From: JAEZDC01 sp036676415
Lineage (GTDB): Bacteria; Bacteroidota; Bacteroidia; Chitinophagales; Chitinophagaceae
DNA: 64,000 bases
Assembly (NCBI GenBank): GCA_036676415.1
Contig: JAKFCX010000017.1
Span: 1-64,000, forward strand
Reading direction: 5' to 3'
Shown: in pieces, positions 16,803 to 26,220 of the stretch
Layout of the letters: every line of letters starts with the position of its first letter
Numbering within the stretch: position 1 is the first letter of the stretch
Made by a program: the position numbers and the translations under genes
Notes under the pieces: generated by a model
Told to the model about the DNA's origin: nothing
Database searches by the model: none
What the model saw: the letters and a program-made list of their open reading frames with translations, nothing else

Positions 16803-19742
16803 ATGAGATATTCAATAAAGATCTGCAGCCTGGCCCTTTCATTACTGACGGTGGTATCCATTTCGTTTGCACAGCCCGGAAGTACTGTTGACCTGAAGAA
16901 ACCCACACAATATGAGAACAGGGAACTTCGTTCAGAAAAAACAGGTGAGAAAAAGCTTTCCACACCAAAAAGAATTCTCCAGAACACTTTTACGCATTAC
17001 AATTATTATTTCAACGCCAACAATAAACTCAACCAGATTGTAGACAGGGCTAAAGCATCTTACCAGGATGATTACACAAGGCTCCTGCCCTTTTACAGCT
17101 ATACTTTAGATGGAACCGCCCAGCAAAAAAACGACATCGATTCAGTGATCTATAAATGCACTGCAGGAATTCTATTGCATGACCTTAGGAGTGACTGGAT
17201 AGATAATCTTTACCTCTTACTTGGCAAGGCTTATATGTTCAGGAAAGACTTTGATTCTGCCACACACACCTTCCAGTACATCAACTATGCTTATGCACCG
17301 AAGGATGATGGTTATGATATTCCTATCGGCAGCAATTCCAGTAATACGAATGGTGTATTCACCATTGCAACTAAAGAGAGTAAGAACGTTTTAAAGAAGA
17401 TCGTTACACATCCACAAAGCAGGAATGAATCATTTATATGGCAGGCAAGAAATTTTGTAGAGCAAGGTGAGCTGAGTGATGCTGCAGGATTGATAGAAAT
17501 CCTGAGAAATGATCCCAATTTTCCAAAGCGACTTAAAACAGAATTACACGAAGTCGTATCGTATTGGTTCTACCATCAAAATGCATATGATAGTGCTGCA
17601 TTTCATCTTACGCTGGCACTGGATGAAGCTGATGGCAGAAAAGATAAAGCGAGATGGGAATATCTGATTGCACAATTGTATACGCTTGCAGGCAAAAATG
17701 AGCTTGCAGTTAAATACTACAATAAGGCTATTAATCATACTGTAGATCCTGTGATGGAAGTGTATGCACGATTGAATTCACTTCGTATCAATAACGCCGG
17801 ACAAAAAGACAATTACATTCAGAAAAACCTGGATGATCTTATCAAGATGGCCCGCAAAGACAAGTATGAGAATTACAGGGACATTATCTACTATACTGCA
17901 GCCAAAGTGGAGATGGAAAGAAACAATCCTCCCGGAGCAATAAAGTGGTTGAAAAAAAGTATTGAAACCAGTAACAATAATCCCAAACAAAAAGCAGAGT
18001 CGTTCCTGATGCTGGCAGATCTCAGCTATAATACCAAAACTTATGTTGCTGCTTCAGATTATTACGACAGCACGGTAGTAAACGACTTACGGATAGAAGC
18101 AGACAAGGTAAGAGTGAATGAAAGAAGACCAGCGCTTAAAACAATCAGCATAAATATTTCAAAGATATCAGAACAGGATAGCCTGCAGAGAATTGCGAAT
18201 ATGCCTGCAGCAGAAAGAGAAGCTTTCATCAGACGATTGGTAAAACAACTTCGTAAATCAAAAGGATTGAAAGATGAACCTTCATCTGGCGGTAACAGTG
18301 GTTCATCACCTGGAAATTCAGGCACTGACATATATGCAGACAGTAAAGCTGAATGGTATTTCAGTAATCCAGGATTGAAATCTAAAGGATATAGCGAATT
18401 CAAATCTCGCTGGGGTAATCGTCCGAATATTGATAACTGGAGAAGACAGCAGGCTGTTGATCGTACAGCAGGTAAAACCGTTCCAGGTGTAACAAACGGA
18501 ACCAATACTAATGCCGCTGATAGCAGTGCCGAGATCAGCTACGAATCATTACTTGCTAAGTTGCCATTAACAGAAGAACAAATAACGGCATCCAATAAGA
18601 TCATACAGGATGCCCTTGCTGAAAATGGTAAAACATTCAACGAAAAACTGGAAGATTACGATTCAGCAATAGAAACATTTGAAGAACTGCTGAGAAGATT
18701 TGCCAACCCTTCACAGAAAGAAGAAGCCCTTTTTGCACTGATCTATTTGTACAGTAAAACCAATAATACTGCAAAAGCAAATGCTGCAAAACAACAATTG
18801 CTTTCAGAATTTCCAAATGGAAAATTCAGCCAGATCATAAAAGAATCGGCTGGCAATACAAATGCTCCTGTAAAAAAATCAGACGCAGCCACAAAAAAAT
18901 ATGAAGAGATATACAACCTGTTCATCTCCGGAAAATTTGACCAGGCTGTGGAAGAAAAGAAAAAAGCCGATGCTGCTTACGGCAATTCTTTCTGGACCCC
19001 ACAATTGCTCTTCATAGAATCGATCTACTATATCAAACAAAGACAGGATAGCACTGCAATCAACAGGTTAACTGCAATCATCACAACTTTTGCTTCTTCT
19101 CCATTAGCAGAAAAAGCGAAAACGATGATTGATGTATTGGGCAGGAGAAAACAAATTGAGGATTATCTTACAAAGCTGGATGTAGAGAGAAAAGAAGATG
19201 ACAGGGTTGACCGTGTGGTGATGACTGAACCTGATAAACAAACTACAACAAGAACAACAGAACCAAAAACGGTTACTGACAAACCGGTGGCAGTAGAAAA
19301 CAAACCGATAAGAATAGATTCATTAACAACTAAACCTGCAGTAGTTACTTCGGCAAGCAAATTCAATTTTGCGCCGGGTGATGCACATTATACTGCCATT
19401 ATTCTTGACCAGGTAGATGGAATGTATGTGAACGAAGTAAAAAATGCATTCAACAAATACAATCTTGAAAAATTCTACCGCCAGGTCATCAGGATATCGA
19501 GCCAGGTTTTAGATGAAAGATATACCGTGGTTTTATTGGGTCCATTTAAAAATGCAGGAGAAGCTGTGGATTATGTTGATAAAACAAGACCAGCAACAGC
19601 CGGAAATATTTTACCATGGTTAGGAGCCGATAAATACAGTTTCCTCATTATCAATAATGCCAACCTTGAACTGCTGAAAGAAAGTAAAGATTTACCGGGT
19701 TATAAAAAAATGCTCACTGAAACTTTACCCGGTAGATTTTAA
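16803..19742 (+). CDS. porW: Type IX secretion system periplasmic TPR protein PorW/SprE
   Basis: 979 residues. PorW (SprE) is an essential T9SS component, thought to link the PorKN ring to the Sov translocon. The signal peptide (LALSLLTVVSISFAQ) is followed by the family start PTQYENRELRSEKTG and long tetratricopeptide arrays (about 60-420 and 610-780). Between them is a low-complexity Ser/Gly linker, and there is a C-terminal domain at about 865-979. Unlike the described lipoprotein members I see no lipobox cysteine at the cleavage site. The ATG at 16803 follows a possible TTG start. It supports use of T9SS by the two sorting-domain cargoes in this window. Confidence 0.88.
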   Translation: MRYSIKICSLALSLLTVVSISFAQPGSTVDLKKPTQYENRELRSEKTGEKKLSTPKRILQNTFTHYNYYFNANNKLNQIVDRAKASYQDDYTRLLPFYSYTLDGTAQQKNDIDSVIYKCTAGILLHDLRSDWIDNLYLLLGKAYMFRKDFDSATHTFQYINYAYAPKDDGYDIPIGSNSSNTNGVFTIATKESKNVLKKIVTHPQSRNESFIWQARNFVEQGELSDAAGLIEILRNDPNFPKRLKTELHEVVSYWFYHQNAYDSAAFHLTLALDEADGRKDKARWEYLIAQLYTLAGKNELAVKYYNKAINHTVDPVMEVYARLNSLRINNAGQKDNYIQKNLDDLIKMARKDKYENYRDIIYYTAAKVEMERNNPPGAIKWLKKSIETSNNNPKQKAESFLMLADLSYNTKTYVAASDYYDSTVVNDLRIEADKVRVNERRPALKTISINISKISEQDSLQRIANMPAAEREAFIRRLVKQLRKSKGLKDEPSSGGNSGSSPGNSGTDIYADSKAEWYFSNPGLKSKGYSEFKSRWGNRPNIDNWRRQQAVDRTAGKTVPGVTNGTNTNAADSSAEISYESLLAKLPLTEEQITASNKIIQDALAENGKTFNEKLEDYDSAIETFEELLRRFANPSQKEEALFALIYLYSKTNNTAKANAAKQQLLSEFPNGKFSQIIKESAGNTNAPVKKSDAATKKYEEIYNLFISGKFDQAVEEKKKADAAYGNSFWTPQLLFIESIYYIKQRQDSTAINRLTAIITTFASSPLAEKAKTMIDVLGRRKQIEDYLTKLDVERKEDDRVDRVVMTEPDKQTTTRTTEPKTVTDKPVAVENKPIRIDSLTTKPAVVTSASKFNFAPGDAHYTAIILDQVDGMYVNEVKNAFNKYNLEKFYRQVIRISSQVLDERYTVVLLGPFKNAGEAVDYVDKTRPATAGNILPWLGADKYSFLIINNANLELLKESKDLPGYKKMLTETLPGRF

Positions 19743-19807
19743 AGCATGATTATTGCTCTAATTTCGTCATTCATTTAGCGAATGCTGAATTTCAAACCCT
19801 TGTGTTT

Positions 19808-22306
19808 ATGATGAATCGAAATGTTGACGCCAACAAAAAGAAGCCTAAAACTAACGAGACAGGCACCAAAAAATCTGTACGAATACTCTGGAGAGCTTTC
19901 TTTATAACTTTTGGTGGATTTATATTGCTTTTACTTGCATCCAACTTTGGTTTGTTTGGAGAAATGCCTTCCATTGAAAGAATACAGAATCCTTCCGCCT
20001 CACTTTCCAGCCAGGTGCATGCAGAGGATGGAACACTGATGGGGAAATACCACTTAGACCAGGATCGTGTAAATGTTGATTATAAAGACATCAGTCCACA
20101 TGTGATCAATGCCGTAGTTGCTACTGAAGACGAACGTTTTTATGACCACAGTGGTATAGACGGTGAAGCTCTTGTAAGAGCTGTCTCAGGTCTTGGTAGT
20201 AAAGGTGGAGGTTCTACCATCACCATGCAAACAGCAAAGAACCTGTTCACAGAAAACTGGAATACCAGCAACTTCATCAAAAGGATATTACAAAAAGTAA
20301 AAGAATCGATCATAGCGGTCAAGCTCGAAAGAAATTTTACCAAGGAAGAGATCGTTACGCTTTACCTGAATACTGCAGCCTTTGGCGATAACGTTTTTGG
20401 AATACGTAATGCATCAAAAACCTTCTTCCAGAAAGAACCTGACCGTTTGAATATTGAAGAATCAGCAGTACTTGTTGGAATGTTGAAAGGTGCTACGAGA
20501 TACAATCCAAGACGTAACCCGAAACTGGCACTCGACAGGAGAAACACCGTGATCAACCAGATGGTGAAGAACAAAAAGCTTGATGCAGCCACTGCAGAGA
20601 TTGTAAAGAAAAAACCAATTGAACTCAACTATAAGAAACTTGATCAGAATGCTGGTTTAGGACCATACTTCAGGATGATCCTTGGTGAATACATGAAGCA
20701 ATGGTGCAAGACACATGAAAATGCAAATGGTGATAATTATGACCTGTATCGTGATGGCCTGAAAATTTACACTACCATCAACCCGAGAATGCAGTTGTAT
20801 GCTGAAGAAGCTGTGGCAAAGCACATCAACTACATGCAAAAAATATTGAACTCTCAAAGTAACATCAGGACCGGAAGCGTTTGGAAAGGAAGTAAACAAC
20901 AAGCTACACTGGACAATGCTATGAAGCAAAGTGAGCGTTGGAAGAATCTTTCGAAAGAAGGAATGGAAGATGATGAGATCAGGAAAACATTCACGCAGAA
21001 AGTACCTATGAGGGTTTTTGCATGGAACAACAGCAGGGAAAAAGATACAGTAATGACTCCGTTGGATTCTATCAAATACCACAGGCAAATGTTACAGGCA
21101 GGTTTCATGGCAATGGATCCTTTGAGTGGTGAGATCAAGGCCTGGGTAGGTGGAATTGATTTCAAGAATTTTAAATACGACCACGTTAACCTGAATACTA
21201 AAAGACAGGTTGGTTCAACCATCAAGCCTTTGTTGTATGCACTGGCTATTGAAGAAGCAGGTTTTACTCCCGAAACACCAGTGGTTGACCAGCAACAGAA
21301 TTTTGGTCATTTTGGTGTGGTACCGGCAACAACAGAAAGTTGTACTGGTGGAACAATGCCAATGGGCCGTGCACTGGCATTTTCCAGAAACTGTGCTTCT
21401 GCTTATATCATGAAACAGTTGGATAATGGCGGAATCAATGGGGCAAAACGTTTTGTTGATTTTCTGAAGAGGAGTGATATGAAAGCTGAAGTGGAGGCCT
21501 ACCCTTCTATTGCTTTAGGTGCTGCGGAAATATCATTGTTTGATATGATGCAGGCGTACAGCATGTTTCCTGGAAGAGGTTTTAATGTAAAGCCAATGTT
21601 CATCACACGTATTGAAGATAAAAATGGTAACGTGATTGAACAGTTCATGCCCGAACGTAAAGAAGTGATCAGTGACGTAGCGGCTTATTCTGTTGTTAAG
21701 ATGATGCAGGGCGTTATACAGTTTGGTACCGGTAGAAGAATGGGTAGCTATGGTGTTAAAGGAGAAATAGCTGGTAAAACAGGAACCACCAATGATAACA
21801 GTGATGCATGGTTCATGGGTTATACACCAGGATTATTAGGAGGGGTTTGGGTTGGTTGTGACGACAGGTTTATTCGTTTTAATTCAACTAACATTGGCCA
21901 GGGTTCTGCAGCAGCATTACCGATATGGGCTTATTTCTATGATAAATCATCATCCGATCCTAATTGTGGTATTGATACGAAAGCCACATTTGTAAAACCT
22001 GAAGTAATGACCAATGATATTAATTATGATTGGATGACAGGAAGTTCAAATGAACCAAGTGGTGAAGATGGAATGGGTAATGGTTCTGAAGATGATTATG
22101 TGATTCCTGATGGAACTGAATACATTGCACCAGAGTCTCAGATACCTGAAGATGAAAATACCAACAAGCCTAAGAAAGATACAGGTAGAAACATTCCAAA
22201 AAAACCTGTAGAAACACCTGCAAATACACCTGCAAACACAAATGATCCGAAGAAAGATCCCAAAGCGGTGATGCCAAAAAGGCCTCCTGCTGGTGGAAAC
22301 AGGTAA
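19808..22306 (+). CDS. Class A penicillin-binding protein (PBP1A-type)
   Basis: Bifunctional peptidoglycan glycosyltransferase/transpeptidase anchored in the inner membrane by residues about 27-48. The GT51 domain shows ATEDERFYDHSGID and GGSTITMQTAKNL. The transpeptidase domain shows GSTIKP (SxxK), SRN (SxN) and KTGTTND (KTG). The C-terminus is a Pro/Lys/Asn-rich tail (about 760-832). There is an insertion near 330-400 between the domains. Two adjacent ATGs (19808, 19811) are possible starts; a GTG at 19802 is less likely. A terminator follows. Confidence 0.93.
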   Translation: MMNRNVDANKKKPKTNETGTKKSVRILWRAFFITFGGFILLLLASNFGLFGEMPSIERIQNPSASLSSQVHAEDGTLMGKYHLDQDRVNVDYKDISPHVINAVVATEDERFYDHSGIDGEALVRAVSGLGSKGGGSTITMQTAKNLFTENWNTSNFIKRILQKVKESIIAVKLERNFTKEEIVTLYLNTAAFGDNVFGIRNASKTFFQKEPDRLNIEESAVLVGMLKGATRYNPRRNPKLALDRRNTVINQMVKNKKLDAATAEIVKKKPIELNYKKLDQNAGLGPYFRMILGEYMKQWCKTHENANGDNYDLYRDGLKIYTTINPRMQLYAEEAVAKHINYMQKILNSQSNIRTGSVWKGSKQQATLDNAMKQSERWKNLSKEGMEDDEIRKTFTQKVPMRVFAWNNSREKDTVMTPLDSIKYHRQMLQAGFMAMDPLSGEIKAWVGGIDFKNFKYDHVNLNTKRQVGSTIKPLLYALAIEEAGFTPETPVVDQQQNFGHFGVVPATTESCTGGTMPMGRALAFSRNCASAYIMKQLDNGGINGAKRFVDFLKRSDMKAEVEAYPSIALGAAEISLFDMMQAYSMFPGRGFNVKPMFITRIEDKNGNVIEQFMPERKEVISDVAAYSVVKMMQGVIQFGTGRRMGSYGVKGEIAGKTGTTNDNSDAWFMGYTPGLLGGVWVGCDDRFIRFNSTNIGQGSAAALPIWAYFYDKSSSDPNCGIDTKATFVKPEVMTNDINYDWMTGSSNEPSGEDGMGNGSEDDYVIPDGTEYIAPESQIPEDENTNKPKKDTGRNIPKKPVETPANTPANTNDPKKDPKAVMPKRPPAGGNR

Positions 22307-22324
22307 TAAAATAATTAAGTGTAC

Positions 22325-22355
22325 AAAGGTCATCTTGAAAAGGATGGCCTTTTTG
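22325..22355 (+). terminator. Rho-independent terminator after the PBP gene
   Basis: A stem of about 10 bp (AAAGGTCATC against GATGGCCTTT, one wobble) with an 8-base loop, then a T run. Confidence 0.85.
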
Positions 22356-22374
22356 TTGCTGCACATGGGCATAA

Positions 22375-22394
22375 AGCACAAGAGTGCGACGCAA
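22375..22394 (+). repeat. Dispersed 20-bp repeat, copy 2
   Basis: Exact inverted copy of 11612-11631 (core GAGTGCGACGC), intergenic between the PBP terminator and mtaB. Confidence 0.7.
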
Positions 22395-22486
22395 GTGAAG
22401 CTTCATAGTAGCACTAGCTATGTCCCAAAAAACTGTTAACGCTTCTCTCAATTCTAAACTCAAAACTCATAACGCTGAACTGTTCT

Positions 22487-22494
22487 TATCTTTG
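22487..22494 (+). promoter_or_regulatory. -7 box TATCTTTG abutting the mtaB start
   Basis: A full TAnnTTTG match that ends 5 bases before the mtaB ATG. No convincing -33 TTG was found. It implies a leaderless or near-leaderless transcript. Confidence 0.5.
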
Positions 22495-22499
22495 CCGCC

Positions 22500-23774
22500 A
22501 TGCAAAAAAAGCGGTCGGTAGCATTTCATACACTGGGTTGTAAACTCAACTTTTCGGAGACCTCCACCATCAGCAGAATGATGGAAAATGAAGGCTTTGA
22601 AAAGAAAGAGTTTGACGACAATGCCGACGTGTATGTAATTAACACCTGCTCGGTTACCGACAATGCTGATAAAGAATGCAGGCAACTGGTTAGGAGAATT
22701 CAACGCAAAGCTCCGGAAAGCCTTGTAGTGATCACTGGTTGCTATGCACAGTTGAAACCAAAAGAAATTGCAGCGATACCGGGTGTTGATCTTGTGCTGG
22801 GTGCTTCAGAAAAATTTAATCTTGCACAACATTTACTTGAATTAAGCAAAGGCGATTCTACCAAAATATCAAGTTGTGATATTGAAGATGTTTCAGGCTT
22901 CAATGCTTCTTATTCATTAAACGATCGTACACGAACTTTTTTAAAAGTGCAGGATGGATGTGATTATACCTGTTCATTCTGTACCATTCCACAGGCTCGT
23001 GGAAAAAGCCGCAGCGATAGTATTGAGAATGTGCTTAAACATGCTCATGAGCTTGCAGCTAAAGGTGTGAAAGAAATCGTACTCACTGGTGTGAACCTTG
23101 GTGATTTTGGCAAAGGTGCTGATGGCAATAAAACCAATGAAGAAGATTTCTTTGACCTGATAAAGGAACTGGATAAAGTAGATGGTATAGAACGTTATCG
23201 TATCTCTTCTATCGAACCCAATTTATTAACCAATGAGATCATTGAATTTGTAGCAGCCAGCAACAAGTTTATGCCGCATTTTCATATTCCATTACAAAGT
23301 GGAAGTAATAAGATACTCGGTTTGATGAGAAGAAGGTATAAGAGAGAACTGTATGCTGAGAAAGTGCAGCTCATCAAACAACTGATGCCACACTGTGCTA
23401 TTGGTGTTGATGTGATCGTTGGTTTTCCTGGTGAAACGGATGAAGATTTTAAAGAGACTTTTGACTTCCTCCATAATCTCGATATTTCTTATCTACACGT
23501 CTTCACTTATTCTGAACGTGATAATACACATGCTTTAACCATAAAACCTGTTGTGCCCGTTAATATAAGGCACGAACGTAATAAGATATTGCGTAACCTG
23601 TCTTACATGAAGAACCAGTACTTTACTGAACAACATAAAGGGCAAAACAGGAAAGTGTTGTTTGAAGGCCACAATAAGAATATGGTGATGGAAGGCTACA
23701 CTGACAACTACATTCGTATCACAACTCCTTACAATCCAGCTTTTGTAAACGATATTGTAAGCTGGACTGTCTAA
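22500..23774 (+). CDS. mtaB: tRNA (N6-threonylcarbamoyladenosine(37)-C2)-methylthiotransferase
   Basis: A radical-SAM enzyme that adds a methylthio group to t6A37 of tRNAs reading ANN codons. The N-terminal MTTase domain has FHTLGCKLNFSE and INTCSVT plus a GCYAQ cysteine, giving the first Fe-S cluster. The radical-SAM motif is C154xxxC158xxC161 (DGCDYTCSFC). The C-terminus (about 360-424) fits the TRAM-like region. The CKLN form of the first motif favours MtaB over MiaB or RimO. Length 424 is normal. Confidence 0.93.
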   Translation: MQKKRSVAFHTLGCKLNFSETSTISRMMENEGFEKKEFDDNADVYVINTCSVTDNADKECRQLVRRIQRKAPESLVVITGCYAQLKPKEIAAIPGVDLVLGASEKFNLAQHLLELSKGDSTKISSCDIEDVSGFNASYSLNDRTRTFLKVQDGCDYTCSFCTIPQARGKSRSDSIENVLKHAHELAAKGVKEIVLTGVNLGDFGKGADGNKTNEEDFFDLIKELDKVDGIERYRISSIEPNLLTNEIIEFVAASNKFMPHFHIPLQSGSNKILGLMRRRYKRELYAEKVQLIKQLMPHCAIGVDVIVGFPGETDEDFKETFDFLHNLDISYLHVFTYSERDNTHALTIKPVVPVNIRHERNKILRNLSYMKNQYFTEQHKGQNRKVLFEGHNKNMVMEGYTDNYIRITTPYNPAFVNDIVSWTV

Positions 23775-23814
23775 CAAATTCCCCAACAAACATTTAGGCA
23801 CGGCATTGGTTTTA

Positions 23815-23833
23815 CCTTATGTTATAAGGGAGG
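23815..23833 (+). promoter_or_regulatory. Shine-Dalgarno GGGAGG with overlapping hairpin
   Basis: GGGAGG at 23828-23833 lies 7 bases before the ATG at 23841, a classical ribosome binding site that most genes here lack. CCTTAT (23815-23820) is complementary to ATAAGG (23824-23829), so a 6-bp hairpin can cover its first two bases. Confidence 0.4.
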
Positions 23834-23840
23834 ATATGTT

Positions 23841-24131
23841 ATGAAAAAGTTCCAGGTAGAAATATTGTTTCAGATAGATGACGAGTTCATGAGTTTGGTG
23901 CCCTTGCATCGTAACTACATCAATCATCTTATCAATAATGATGTGATAGACATGTATGCTGTTAGCATGGAGAGCCAGAGAATCTGGATCACCATCAATG
24001 CAGAAACAAAGACAGAGGCAGACCAGTATCTTATGAAGTCTCCGTTGTTTAAGTATTGGGATTACGAGATCGAAGAATTGTTTGTTTATGATGGACAATT
24101 ATTCAGGTTTCCTTGTTTCCAGCTGAACTAA
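23841..24131 (+). CDS. Small hypothetical protein, possible ferredoxin-like fold
   Basis: 96 residues, soluble, with no signal. The pattern of beta strand (KKFQVEILFQID), helix (HRNYINHLINNDVIDMYAV), strand (QRIWITINA) and helix (KTEADQYLMKS) resembles the dimeric alpha/beta-barrel fold of muconolactone-isomerase or YciI-like proteins. That likeness is structural inference only. It is preceded by a true Shine-Dalgarno and followed by a long hairpin. Confidence 0.65.
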   Translation: MKKFQVEILFQIDDEFMSLVPLHRNYINHLINNDVIDMYAVSMESQRIWITINAETKTEADQYLMKSPLFKYWDYEIEELFVYDGQLFRFPCFQLN

Positions 24132-24147
24132 GGATATTGAGATAATG

Positions 24148-24183
24148 AAAGGTGTCTGACATTTAAAAATGTTTGACACCTTT
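24148..24183. terminator. Long hairpin between convergent genes
   Basis: AAAGGTGTC pairs with GACACCTTT, and the stem continues inward with one mismatch and one wobble (about 17 pairs). There is no strong T run on either side, so it may be a weak bidirectional terminator between the 96-aa gene and the Mrp gene. Confidence 0.6.
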
Positions 24184-24226
24184 GCGGAGTCCACATCAGA
24201 CATCTGATATCAGCCATTCACCTACA

Positions 24227-25321
24227 TTACACAGCCACTTCTACAATATTAGTTTTCGGAAGATTTGCATTCCTGATAGAAATATTCCTTACGCTCACAC
24301 TTGCAAATTCCCTGAATGCCTTTTTGGTGATGTTATCATTACCCACCATTGCAGGTACACCCTGGTCACCACCTTCACGTATGGATTGTACCAATGGAAT
24401 TTGTCCTAAGAAAGCAAGATCATATTCATCAGCTAATCTTTTACCGCCTTCTTTTCCAAAAATGTAATATTTATTATCTGGCAATTCTTCCGGTGTGAAG
24501 TAGGCCATATTCTCTACGATTCCAATGATCGGAACTTTTACATTAGCCTGTCCGAACATAGCAATGGCTTTTTTTGCATCAGCTAAAGCAACTTCCTGTG
24601 GTGTGGTTACTACAACAACACCGGTAACCGGAATCGTTTGCACAATGGTTAAATGAATATCGCCAGTACCTGGCGGCATATCTAAAATAAGGTAATCCAA
24701 TTCACCCCACTCTACATCTGTCACAAACTGTCTTATAGCAGAACTTGCCATCGGACCTCTCCAGACCACTGCATTTTTTTCATCAACAAGATACCCGATG
24801 CTCAAGGTTTTTATGCCGTACTTCTCAATCGGAACGATCATTCCTTTACCGTTCACATCCTTCATCATCGGTCGTTCACCTCTTAACCCAAACATAATCG
24901 GAACGCTTGGGCCATAAATATCAGCATCCATCAAACCAACACTGGCTCCACCTTCTTTCAATGCTAAAGCAAGGTTGGCAGCAACAGTACTCTTTCCTAC
25001 TCCACCTTTTCCGCTCACAACTGCAATAATATTTTTTACGCCTTTCAATACCTGGTTCTGGTCTACCCTGTTACTCGTTGTATTGGCAGTAAAATTTACA
25101 TGCACATTTGCTTCTTTGTTTACCATTAGTTTAATGGCGTTTTCAGAAGCCGATGCCATCATATCTTTCATCGGGCAGGCCGGTGTGGTAAGTACGATCG
25201 TAAAAAACACATCGTTACCGCTGATCTTGATGTCTTTAATCATATTCAACGTTACCAGGTCTTTACCAAGATCAGGTTCCTGTACGTTACTCAAAGCCTT
25301 TAAAATCTCCTGTTCAGTCAT
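24227..25321 (-). CDS. Mrp/NBP35 family Fe-S cluster carrier ATPase
   Basis: 364 residues. An N-terminal MIP18/DUF59 domain (about 1-85, with TTPACPMKD) is joined to a SIMIBI ATPase. Its deviant Walker A is GKGGVGKST (residues 104-112), followed by LMDADIYGPS and LILDMPPGTGD. The usual CxxC of proteobacterial Mrp is replaced by NMAYFTPEELPDNKYY, as common in Bacteroidota. It probably carries or loads Fe-S clusters in the cytosol. Start at ATG 25321; an upstream start adds 8 residues. Confidence 0.92.
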   Translation of the reverse strand: MTEQEILKALSNVQEPDLGKDLVTLNMIKDIKISGNDVFFTIVLTTPACPMKDMMASASENAIKLMVNKEANVHVNFTANTTSNRVDQNQVLKGVKNIIAVVSGKGGVGKSTVAANLALALKEGGASVGLMDADIYGPSVPIMFGLRGERPMMKDVNGKGMIVPIEKYGIKTLSIGYLVDEKNAVVWRGPMASSAIRQFVTDVEWGELDYLILDMPPGTGDIHLTIVQTIPVTGVVVVTTPQEVALADAKKAIAMFGQANVKVPIIGIVENMAYFTPEELPDNKYYIFGKEGGKRLADEYDLAFLGQIPLVQSIREGGDQGVPAMVGNDNITKKAFREFASVSVRNISIRNANLPKTNIVEVAV

Positions 25322-25356
25322 CACGCAAGTTTTTGTTAAAGTCAATTATCGAACGG

Positions 25357-25364
25357 CAAAGTTA
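25357..25364 (-). promoter_or_regulatory. -7 box TAACTTTG upstream of the Mrp gene
   Basis: Read on the minus strand, TAACTTTG matches TAnnTTTG in full and lies about 35 bases before the chosen ATG. That gives a normal leader. Confidence 0.4.
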
Positions 25365-25462
25365 ACGGCTGGCTGCCGTACTTTGTTTCGAAACAAGGAA
25401 GCTTAATTTTTTACATATATCAGCTTTTGAAAAGACCGAATCTGTAACTTGAGCAACAACGA

Positions 25463-26122
25463 ATGGCGAAACTTCTACAATACACTTTCATCTTATTCTT
25501 CTCCCTGATCGTTTCGGTGGATGGTTCAGCTCAGAATGGCAAAACAACTACTGCATCAACCGATTCTGTGATACAACTGTATGGAGTTGTAATGACGGCC
25601 GACAGCTTAAGAGGTTTACCAGGAACGAGTGTAGTGGTTTTAGGAACAGGCAGAGGAACTTTCACCAACGAATACGGCGTTTTTTCAATTGCTGTATTAA
25701 AAGGTGACCAGATACAATTCTCTTATATCGGTTTTAAAGATAAGATCATCACCATTCCTACCAACCTCGAGGAAAATCAATATAGCCTTGTTCAACTTTT
25801 AGTGTCAGATACAGCTTACCTGCCGGCCACAATTATCAGGTCAAGACCAACCAGGGAACAATTCGAGAGAGATTTCGTAAACACACCTGTACCTGATGAT
25901 ATGCTTGAAATAGCCCGAAAGAATAATGATGAGGCCAAACGAAAAGTGTTGATATCATCTTTACCCCGTGATGGCCGTGAAGCTGTGAGCCAGCAGTTTC
26001 GTAACCAGGCTGCAAAAGCCTATTATGCTGGTCAAACACCACCAATGCAGGTTTTCAATCCTGCTGCCTGGGCCGATTTTATACAGGCATGGAAACGTGG
26101 CGATTTTAAGAAGAAGAAATAG
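25463..26122 (+). CDS. Carboxypeptidase-like regulatory domain protein
   Basis: 219 residues with a signal peptide (FILFFSLIVSVDGSAQ). Residues about 40-105 form a CarboxypepD_reg-like beta-sandwich (LYGVVMTADSLRGLPGTSVV, FTNEYGVFSI, IQFSYIGFKDK), the domain usually fused to TonB-dependent receptors. Here it stands alone, followed by a charged tail (about 120-219, ending RGDFKKKK). Periplasmic or outer-membrane associated; exact role unknown. Confidence 0.8.
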   Translation: MAKLLQYTFILFFSLIVSVDGSAQNGKTTTASTDSVIQLYGVVMTADSLRGLPGTSVVVLGTGRGTFTNEYGVFSIAVLKGDQIQFSYIGFKDKIITIPTNLEENQYSLVQLLVSDTAYLPATIIRSRPTREQFERDFVNTPVPDDMLEIARKNNDEAKRKVLISSLPRDGREAVSQQFRNQAAKAYYAGQTPPMQVFNPAAWADFIQAWKRGDFKKKK

Positions 26123-26220
26123 TTACTAAGCGATATTGCTACTATTTAGCATCGTTGTGTCACCTCTCTTGTACGTTCAAAACAACACGCAACTATTACC
26201 AGCTTTAGTTAATTTGCAAC

